DNA of 10,835 nt, taken from contig VBGS01000135.1 in the NCBI GenBank assembly GCA_005889445.1, positions 2,295 through 13,129 of the forward strand, read 5' to 3'. This document shows, piece by piece, positions 5,917-10,835 of the stretch (positions are counted from its first letter, which is position 1; the number at the start of each line of letters is the position of its first letter). The notes beneath the pieces are model-generated. The model was given only the letters and a program-made list of their open reading frames with translations. It was not told the DNA's origin and did not search any database. Source of the stretch: Chloroflexota bacterium (GTDB lineage: Bacteria > Chloroflexota > Limnocylindria > P2-11E). The translations under genes were made by a program, and so were the position numbers.

Positions 5917-7541
5917 TAGCGCGCGAGGTCAGTCGCTAGCCCTCGAAAATCCGACCCCACGCGTACGACGATGTCCGCGGGCGAGGATTCGCCGGACGGC
6001 AGTGTGTCGACCGGAAGGCCACCCAGCTGGGCGGCCAGCGCGTTCGCGGTGTAGCGCTTCGCGCTGTTGCGAACGAGGACGGCCGAGCGCGCGGTGGCGC
6101 CGTTCGTGACGATCGAAACGGCGTAGGCCCGCTCGGCGAGCCGATCGGCGATCGATTGCGCCATCCCGGCGCGACCACCGGCGTTGCGGACCTCGATCGA
6201 CGCCCCTTCAGCCTTGACCTGGGGGTCGTAGAAGATCGAGGCCGCGAAGTCCCGCACCTTGCTCCGATCGGGGAGCAGGAAGAAGCCGCCATCGCTCCCC
6301 GAGTAATTGAGCTCGCAATGCGGGTAGTCGCCGCCGCACGGATAGAGGACCTCGCTGCGGATCGCGTCTCCGGGAATGCCGGAACCGAATCGGGCGAGCG
6401 GAATGATGTTGGCGGGATCGAAATTCGTCTGGACCGCGCTCCCGACGTTGTCGACGATCCCGGGAAGCCCACGCAAAAAGTCGCCCTCGCTCAGCTTCGT
6501 GCGGAGGGAGCTGATCACCAGCTGCTGCCTCGCCGCTCGGCTGTAGTCGTTGCTGTCGTGCCGTGAGCGAGCGAACCGGAGAGCCGTGACCCCGTCCATG
6601 AGCTGCGGTCCCGCGGTGATGTCGATCCGTTCGACGCCGTAATCGGTGGTCGGATAGGACTCGTCGCGGACCGGCCGGTGCACGTCGACGATGACGCCGC
6701 CCACCGTATTCACGATCTTCGTGAACGCTTCGAAGTCGACGAGCGCGTAGGCATTGATGCGGATGCCGAGCAGATCCTCGACGACCCTTCGCGAGAGGTC
6801 CGCCCCGCCGAAGGCGTAGGCCGCGTTGATCTTGTCGGTCAGCATCCCCGGACGATTGACGTAGATATCGCGCGGCAGGGACAGCATCGCCGCGGTCTTG
6901 TTCACCGGGTCGAGGCTCAGCACGATCATCGTGTCGGTGTTCTGCGACGTCGTGTCCCCGGGTCGTGCGTCGATGCCGAGGAGCAGGATGTTGAGTCGCT
7001 CTGTCCCGCTCCATGACGGCAGCGGCTGCTCCTGCAGGCTCCCGGCCCCAAGCAGCGGCTGATTCGCGATCGGCGCGAAGATCTTGGCGAACAGACCCGC
7101 CCACGGCGCCGACCCGCGGTACGCGGCGCCGTAGAAGCCCACGAGCGCGAGGCAGACCGCACCGAGCATCAAGTAATCGGCGATCCCTCGACCCCGGAGC
7201 GAACGCATGCCCCGAAGCTTTCCCGCGAACGCGTCGGCGACGACGAACAGGTGGTACGTCAGGAACGCCGCGGCGACGAGGAAGGTGAAGGCGGGCGCGT
7301 TCCGCAGCACCAGCCCGGTGAGTGGGTCCGCGATCGCGATGAATGCTCCCGTAAGGAGCACGACGAAGATCGGAATGAGGATCATGAGGATCCCGCGCAC
7401 CCATCGGCCGTGGTACATCTGGCCAAGGCCTGGGAAGAGCCCAGACAGCACGGCGGCGAAACCCGGTGAGCTCTTCGCGATCGGCGCGCGGAGCGTGCGC
7501 ACGCGAGGCGTGCTCAACTGAGGTGTTCCCCGATTCGACAT
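5916..7541 (-). CDS. LCP (LytR-CpsA-Psr) family cell-envelope glycopolymer ligase with LytR_C domain
   Basis: LCP enzymes transfer lipid-linked glycopolymers onto peptidoglycan or related acceptors outside the membrane. From ATG 7541 the protein has 541 residues. The N-terminal 140 residues hold about three membrane helices (near 51-71, 83-103, 121-141) preceded by FPGLGQMYHGRWVRG (36-50). The LCP domain runs about 183-350: LNILLLGIDAR (183-193), NTDTMIVLSLD (201-211), SLPRDIYV (221-228), DKINAAYAFGG (236-246), VDFEAFTKIVNTVGG (268-282), and the catalytic-site helix RFARSRHDSNDYSRAARQQ (322-340). The Arg/Asp residues that bind pyrophosphate and Mg2+ in the family are present. A LytR_C domain follows at about 447-530, starting with IEVRNAGG. 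Cys402 and Cys409 could form an extracellular disulfide. An in-frame ATG at 7838 would add 99 Arg/Ser/Gly-rich residues antisense to the next gene, so 7541 is chosen. Confidence 0.92.
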   Translation of the reverse strand: MSNRGTPQLSTPRVRTLRAPIAKSSPGFAAVLSGLFPGLGQMYHGRWVRGILMILIPIFVVLLTGAFIAIADPLTGLVLRNAPAFTFLVAAAFLTYHLFVVADAFAGKLRGMRSLRGRGIADYLMLGAVCLALVGFYGAAYRGSAPWAGLFAKIFAPIANQPLLGAGSLQEQPLPSWSGTERLNILLLGIDARPGDTTSQNTDTMIVLSLDPVNKTAAMLSLPRDIYVNRPGMLTDKINAAYAFGGADLSRRVVEDLLGIRINAYALVDFEAFTKIVNTVGGVIVDVHRPVRDESYPTTDYGVERIDITAGPQLMDGVTALRFARSRHDSNDYSRAARQQLVISSLRTKLSEGDFLRGLPGIVDNVGSAVQTNFDPANIIPLARFGSGIPGDAIRSEVLYPCGGDYPHCELNYSGSDGGFFLLPDRSKVRDFAASIFYDPQVKAEGASIEVRNAGGRAGMAQSIADRLAERAYAVSIVTNGATARSAVLVRNSAKRYTANALAAQLGGLPVDTLPSGESSPADIVVRVGSDFRGLATDLAR

Positions 7542-7576
7542 CGGACCCGTAGCGTACGAGACTCGGGCCTCCGAAG

Positions 7577-7974
7577 ATGGAGCGCCAGCGGCCGGCTGAT
7601 TCCGCGACCCTACGCGGCGCTCGCGCCGTCGGGATCGTTTGCGCGACCTTGTTCTTCCTTCCGGTGGTGTTCGCGATCGCCTTTCCGTCGGCATTCTTGT
7701 TCGCGCCCTATCACCGGATCTACGAGCGGATGATCGCGTCCGTCCTTCTCGCCATGGGCCTCGGCCTCCTCCTCGCGATCCGCCCGACCCGCTCCACTGG
7801 GTCGCGCAGATCCCGATCCTCGCGGCAATCAGCATCACGCTCGTGGTGACCTACACGCGCCTCCGGCGTCCTCACCCGGTCGTCGTCCGGATCGTGGTCG
7901 CCGCGGTCCTGCTGCTGCCGGTCGCCCTGTTCCTTCACGACCTCGCGTACGCCGCGTTCGTCGCCGGACGCTGA
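7577..7974 (+). pseudogene. Small four-helix membrane protein, frameshifted, first gene of an ABC exporter operon
   Basis: The first frame from ATG 7577 gives about 70 residues with helices at about 16-43 and 52-68 and a central APYHRIYERMI segment. After ...LLLAIRP it loses sense. The next frame resumes exactly with DPLHWVAQIPILAAISITLV, then RRPHPVVVRIVVAAVLLLPVALFLHDLAYAAFV, to TGA at 7972-7974. One inserted base near 7781-7790 (CGCCCGACCC) restores a continuous protein of about 132 residues with four membrane segments. Unlike the other two broken genes, no residues seem lost. It resembles the many small uncharacterised helical membrane proteins of actinobacteria and Chloroflexota, and no function is known. 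It ends 7 nt before the ABC ATPase, so it is probably co-transcribed with it. Only 35 nt separate it from the divergent LCP gene, so the two promoters must overlap. No clear Shine-Dalgarno precedes 7577. Confidence 0.72.
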
Positions 7975-7981
7975 GGCACTC

Positions 7982-8740
7982 ATGCCGAACATCGTGCAAG
8001 TCCAGGACCTCCGCAAGCGCTACGGCGACATCGAAGCGGTTCGCGGGATCAGCTTCAGCGTCGAGCAGGGCGAGGTCTTCGGAATGCTCGGCCCCAACGG
8101 GGCGGGGAAGACCACCACCGTCGAGATCCTCGAGGGCCTTCGTCGCGCCGACGGAGGCTCCGCGACGGTCGCGGGGGTCGACGTCCTCGCCGACCCATCG
8201 GGCGTGAAGCGCCGGATCGGCGTGCAGCTTCAGTCGAGCGCCTTCCCCGAGCACCTCACCGCGAAAGAGACGGTCGATTTCTTCGCGGCGTGCTACGACC
8301 TTACGGTCGACGCGATCGCGCTGCTGCGCTTGGTCGATCTCGATGACCGCGCCCGGCAGCTCCAGGAAAAGCTCTCGGGAGGGCAGCGTCAGCGGCTTTC
8401 CATCGCGACGGCGCTGGTCAACTCGCCGCAAGTCCTGTTCCTTGACGAGCCCACCACGGGGCTCGATCCACAGGCGCGGCGAAATCTCTGGGAGCTCATC
8501 AAGTCGATCCGCGCCCGTGGCACGACCGTTTTCCTCACGACGCACTACCTCGATGAGGCCGAGGTCCTCTGCGACCGGGTCGCGATCATGGACGAGGGCC
8601 GGATCGTCGCGCTCGATCCGCCGCGCAAGCTCGTCGACGATCTCCTCGGCCGCGGCTTCACGAAGCCGACGATCCAACAGCAGGCGAATCTCGAGGACGT
8701 CTTCCTCGATCTCACGGGCCATGAGCTGCGCGAGGCATGA
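7982..8740 (+). CDS. ABC transporter ATP-binding protein (DrrA/CcmA-type exporter)
   Basis: This 252-residue cytoplasmic ATPase powers the ABC-2 permease encoded next. All nucleotide-binding motifs are intact: Walker A GPNGAGKTT (37-45), Q-loop around VQLQ (81-84), signature LSGGQ (131-135), Walker B VLFLDEP (151-157) with catalytic Glu156, D-loop GLD (160-162) and switch His188 in TTHYLDEAE. The ATFLDEAE-like H-loop and the C-terminal LEDVFLDLTGHELRE stretch are typical of the DrrA/NatA exporter group, which handles drugs, lipids, polysaccharides or ions. GAGG overlapping the upstream stop codon (7973-7976) serves as ribosome binding site 5 nt before ATG 7982. The last codons overlap the permease start (ATGA), meaning tight coupling. 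The substrate cannot be inferred. Confidence 0.95.
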   Translation: MPNIVQVQDLRKRYGDIEAVRGISFSVEQGEVFGMLGPNGAGKTTTVEILEGLRRADGGSATVAGVDVLADPSGVKRRIGVQLQSSAFPEHLTAKETVDFFAACYDLTVDAIALLRLVDLDDRARQLQEKLSGGQRQRLSIATALVNSPQVLFLDEPTTGLDPQARRNLWELIKSIRARGTTVFLTTHYLDEAEVLCDRVAIMDEGRIVALDPPRKLVDDLLGRGFTKPTIQQQANLEDVFLDLTGHELREA

Positions 8741-9831
8741 GGCAGACGGCACGGCTCACATCGGCGCTCCTTCGCGCATACGCGCGCGACCGCATCGCGC
8801 TGTTCTTCAGCCTGGTGGTCCCGCTGATGCTCATGGTGATCTTCGGCTACCTGAACCTCGGCGACTTCGGACGAGTCTCGATCGCGGTCGACGACCAGGC
8901 GAAGAACAGCGCGAGCAAACAGTTCACGGACATCCTGCGCGGGATCGAGACGCTCCAGCTCGCCGAGCAGCCAGCGGCGGACGCCCTGACGAAGCTGAAG
9001 CGCACCGAGCTCGACCTGTTGATCGTGATCCCGTCCGACTTCGCCATTGCCCCCGCGCGGCCGGGCCAGACGGTCCCGCAGCTCACGGTGTACGGCGATG
9101 ACGCGCGTCCGCAGCAGGTGGCCGTGGGCCGCCAGATCATCGCGTCGGTCATCGACCGGTTGTCGTTCGCGGTGACGCAGACCGCGCCGGTGGTGGGCCT
9201 CAAGGAAGAATCCGTGCAGGGCGTCCGCCTGCGGTACGTCGACTTTCTCGTCCCCGGGATCCTCGGGGTGAACATCATGCAGCTCGCGGTCTTCTCGGTC
9301 GCGTTCGCGCTCGTTGCGGACAAGCAGCGCGGCGTCCTGCGACGGATCATGGCGACGCCGGTCCGCATCACCAATCTGCTCACGGCACACGTGCTCACGC
9401 GGCTCGTGATCGCGGCCGGCCAGGTCGCGATCCTTCTGCTCGTCGCCTTGCTCCTCTTCAACGTCACGATCGTCGGTGGGCTTGGGCCGCTCGTCGTCGT
9501 CGCGCTCCTGGGCACCATCCTCTTCCTCACGATCGGCTTCGCGCTCGCCGGATGGGCGCAGACCGAGAACCAGGTGCCCGCGATCGCGCAGCTCATCACG
9601 CTGCCGCAGTTCTTCTTTTCCGGCGTGTTCTTCTCGAAGAACGCAGCGCCCGAGGCGATCCGTCCGATCACGAATCTGCTGCCACTGACCTTCCTGAACG
9701 ACGCGCTCCGCGAGATCTCGGTCCAGGGCGCCACCCTCTGGGACGTGCGCACCCAGATCCTCGGGCTCGTCGTCTGGATCGTCTTGGGATTCCTGCTCGC
9801 GGTCCGCCTGTTCCGGTTCGAGCGCTTCTAG
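8737..9831 (+). CDS. ABC-2 type transporter permease
   Basis: This 364-residue inner-membrane subunit starts with ATG overlapping the ATPase TGA by ATGA. It shows the ABC-2 (ABC2_membrane_3-like) layout: helix 1 at about 22-40, an extracytoplasmic domain at about 45-165, then five helices (about 172-193, 219-242, 249-272, 283-300, 340-357). The segment RGVLRRIMATPVR (198-210) matches the cytoplasmic coupling element of DrrB-type permeases, and PQFFFSGVFFS (290-300) is the family's conserved helix-5 signature. The large extracytoplasmic domain marks it as the longer, YhgE/NatB-like type rather than the ~260-residue DrrB type. It likely acts as a homodimer with two copies of the ATPase for export. 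The substrate is unknown. The LCP gene upstream is divergent, so a link to envelope glycopolymers is only suggestive. Confidence 0.94.
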   Translation: MRQTARLTSALLRAYARDRIALFFSLVVPLMLMVIFGYLNLGDFGRVSIAVDDQAKNSASKQFTDILRGIETLQLAEQPAADALTKLKRTELDLLIVIPSDFAIAPARPGQTVPQLTVYGDDARPQQVAVGRQIIASVIDRLSFAVTQTAPVVGLKEESVQGVRLRYVDFLVPGILGVNIMQLAVFSVAFALVADKQRGVLRRIMATPVRITNLLTAHVLTRLVIAAGQVAILLLVALLLFNVTIVGGLGPLVVVALLGTILFLTIGFALAGWAQTENQVPAIAQLITLPQFFFSGVFFSKNAAPEAIRPITNLLPLTFLNDALREISVQGATLWDVRTQILGLVVWIVLGFLLAVRLFRFERF

Positions 9832-9861
9832 GGCCGGCTCTCCGAGGGCTCGCTCGTGACC

Positions 9862-10479
9862 TTAGGTGCGTTCGTACTTTCGCAGAAGATCGTCCAGCGC
9901 CTCGCGAAGGAGGACCGCCTCCTTCTTCTTGAGGCGCTCGCCGAGCGCTCGAAGACGACCGAGCTGTGCCCGAGAGTAATAAGAGGAGCGAAGGACCATG
10001 TCCTCGGGTGGCGGAAGGCCTACCGCGTTACCGCCTTGCTCCTTCGCGGAATAGAGCGCCAGGTCCGCCTTCCGCATCAGCTGTTCGGTCGTCTTTGCGT
10101 CCCGCGGCAGGTTCGCTACGCCGATCGTCGCCGTCGCGGCGAACCGCACTGGGACGGCCTTCCGGAGCGCGGCATTCACCGTGGTCCGGACCTGCTCCGC
10201 GCGCAGGAACGCCGTCTCCAGGGGGATGCCGGGAGCCGCTAAGGCGAACTCATCGCCGCCGATCCTCCCGAAGGCCCAGCGCTCCGCCTTTGCGAAGGAC
10301 GTGAGCGCGCGAGCCGCGGCCGCGATCGCTTTGTCGCCGGCCTCGCGTCCGGCCTTCTCGTTCAGCGTCATGAGATTGTCCAGATCGACCAGGAGGACCG
10401 AGACCCCCGCGCCGTCGGTGGCGGCGCGTTCCAGGGCCGCGCTGAAGCTGGGCGCTGATACCTTTTTCAGTCTTGCCAT
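9862..10479 (-). CDS. GGDEF diguanylate cyclase with C-terminal ribbon-helix-helix-like domain
   Basis: This 205-residue soluble protein lacks any signal or membrane segment. The GGDEF domain fills about 8-155. VDLDNLMTLNEKAG (31-44) supplies metal ligand Asp32 and guanine contact Asn40, Asp49 in AGDK matches the second guanine contact, and RIGGDEF (72-78) is the active-site loop. ATATIGVA and KADLALYSAKEQGGNAV are the usual late motifs. It should therefore make cyclic di-GMP. The inhibitory RxxD site upstream of GGDEF is absent (AERW there). Residues 161-203 match the ribbon-helix-helix pattern: a short strand MVLRSSYY, helix SRAQLGRLRALGERL, a turn KKKE, and helix AVLLREALDDLLRKYE. Such domains dimerise and bind DNA, so this may be a DNA-binding cyclase. 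The start at ATG 10479 has no Shine-Dalgarno; a short-leader or leaderless mRNA is likely. It converges on the ABC operon with a 30-nt gap. Confidence 0.88.
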   Translation of the reverse strand: MARLKKVSAPSFSAALERAATDGAGVSVLLVDLDNLMTLNEKAGREAGDKAIAAAARALTSFAKAERWAFGRIGGDEFALAAPGIPLETAFLRAEQVRTTVNAALRKAVPVRFAATATIGVANLPRDAKTTEQLMRKADLALYSAKEQGGNAVGLPPPEDMVLRSSYYSRAQLGRLRALGERLKKKEAVLLREALDDLLRKYERT

Positions 10480-10505
10480 ATATATCGGCGATACATATAT
10501 ATAGT
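10473..10505 (+). promoter_or_regulatory. AT-rich divergent promoter region; -35/-10 and probable leaderless start for the deaminase gene
   Basis: TTGCCA (10473-10478) and TATATA (10496-10501), separated by 17 nt, form a good sigma70-type promoter. An alternative -10, TATAGT (10500-10505), ends 6 nt before the A of ATG 10512, which would give a leaderless mRNA. No Shine-Dalgarno precedes either this gene or the GGDEF gene. On the minus strand TATGTA (10497-10492) could be the -10 for the GGDEF gene. The region is almost pure A/T apart from CGGCG at 10486-10490, in sharp contrast to its surroundings. Confidence 0.6.
10477..10502. repeat. 9-bp direct repeat CATATATAT, candidate operator
   Basis: CATATATAT occurs at 10477-10485 and again at 10494-10502, a 17-bp period. 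Between them, TATC-GGC-GATA (10483-10493) is a small inverted repeat. The left copy covers the GGDEF start codon and the right copy covers the -10 of the deaminase gene. A protein bound here would block both promoters. The neighbouring ribbon-helix-helix domain is an obvious but unproven candidate. Confidence 0.45.
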
Positions 10506-10511
10506 CATGCG

Positions 10512-10835
10512 ATGCATGTCAACACGCGGCCCGTCGTCCCGCCGGAGTGGCGCGTGCCGGTCGAAGAGGCGTGGTCCGCCTACGCGGCCGGCACGGTCCC
10601 CGTCGGTGCGGCGATCGTGGACCCGGCCGGGCGCGTGGTGTCGCGCGGCAGGAATCGCATCTTCGACGATGCCGTGCTGGGCCAGATCGGCCGCACGAGG
10701 CTGGCGCACGCGGAGGTCAACGCGATCCTTGGGCTACCCACCGACGGCACCGATCCACGGAGCCTGACCCTCTACACGACCGCCGAGCCGTGCCCGCTCT
10801 GCGTCGGCGCGACCGTGATGTCCAACATCCGCGCG
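10512..10835 (+). CDS. Zinc-dependent nucleoside/tRNA adenosine deaminase-like protein (CDA fold), C-terminus cut by window edge
   Basis: The frame is open from ATG 10512 to the window end (108 codons). It shows the cytidine-deaminase-fold zinc signature: HAEVNA (66-71), with His66 as zinc ligand and Glu68 as proton shuttle, and AEPCPLCVGA (91-100), with Cys94 and Cys97 as the other ligands. The segment WSAYAAGTVPVGAAIVD (21-37) matches the first strand of TadA/guanine deaminase-type proteins. Family members deaminate a free base or nucleoside, or A34 of tRNA-Arg. An EAWSAY start and a 13-residue insertion with GQIGRT before the HAE motif point to the broader nucleoside deaminase group rather than canonical TadA, so no symbol is given. 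ATGs at 10507 and 10516 are in another frame. The likely promoter gives a leaderless mRNA. Confidence 0.85.
   Translation, partial: MHVNTRPVVPPEWRVPVEEAWSAYAAGTVPVGAAIVDPAGRVVSRGRNRIFDDAVLGQIGRTRLAHAEVNAILGLPTDGTDPRSLTLYTTAEPCPLCVGATVMSNIRA

Noticed and set aside
7542..7838. In-frame upstream extension of the LCP gene adding 99 residues
   Set aside because: The added part is Arg/Ser/Gly-rich low-complexity translation antisense to the small membrane protein gene; the protein reads normally from ATG 7541.
7835..9752. Several long minus-strand open frames opposite the ABC ATPase and permease
   Set aside because: They are antisense shadows with charged or Ser/Arg-rich composition; the plus strand carries full Walker, signature and ABC-2 motifs.
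9832..9861. Terminator between the ABC permease and the GGDEF gene
   Set aside because: Only 30 nt are available and no convincing stem-loop or T-run was found.
10467..10709. Minus-strand open frame opposite the deaminase start
   Set aside because: It overlaps the deaminase gene, which has HAE and PCxxC zinc motifs, and its own translation has no recognisable feature.
1..10835. CRISPR array, tRNA/rRNA genes, insertion sequences, phage or toxin-antitoxin genes
   Set aside because: No regularly spaced repeats, cloverleaf-like GGTTCGAATC cores, transposase motifs or terminal inverted repeats were seen; the RHH-like segment is part of the GGDEF protein and not a separate antitoxin gene.

Overview
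This is a GC-rich (by eye roughly two thirds G+C), gene-dense bacterial chromosome fragment with short intergenic gaps, many overlapping stop/start codons and lipoprotein-type solute-binding proteins. An LCP (LytR-CpsA-Psr) protein with a LytR_C tail, tripartite tricarboxylate transporter (TTT) genes, a BMP-family lipoprotein and likely leaderless promoters fit a Chloroflexota-like or actinobacterial-type soil or freshwater organism. This placement is an inference from gene content and composition; no rRNA or marker gene is present.

Layout. (1) 1-4528, minus strand, a transport block read right to left: tctC (frameshifted), tctB, tctA, a CaCA-type sodium/calcium exchanger (frameshifted), and a BMP-family lipoprotein cut by the left window edge. 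Gene spacing from tctC to the exchanger is 10 nt or less, so these four look like one operon. The BMP gene has its own strong ribosome binding site after a 67-nt gap. (2) 4529-4695, divergent intergenic region with a perfect 15-bp palindrome. (3) 4696-5885, plus strand: a branched-chain aminotransferase (ilvE) translationally coupled to a small basic protein of unknown function. (4) 5888-5916, a GC-rich hairpin between convergent genes. (5) 5916-7541, minus strand: an LCP cell-envelope ligase with an unusual N-terminal membrane module. (6) 7577-9831, plus strand: a small four-helix membrane protein (frameshifted), an ABC ATPase and an ABC-2 permease, forming an export operon. (7) 9862-10479, minus strand: a stand-alone GGDEF diguanylate cyclase whose C-terminus reads as a ribbon-helix-helix DNA-binding domain. 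(8) An AT-rich divergent promoter with a 9-bp direct repeat. (9) 10512-10835, plus strand: the N-terminal part of a zinc nucleoside/tRNA deaminase, cut by the right edge.

Two points deserve most attention. First, the GGDEF-RHH fusion beside an AT-rich repeat could be an autoregulated transcription factor that makes or senses a nucleotide; this is the best candidate for an undescribed arrangement. Second, three genes of unrelated function, on both strands, carry frameshifts. Two of them also appear to lack internal stretches of about 20-40 residues relative to their families. This is either assembly/sequencing error or local gene decay, and it affects how tctC and the exchanger should be read. 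No CRISPR array, tRNA, rRNA, insertion sequence or phage gene was seen.
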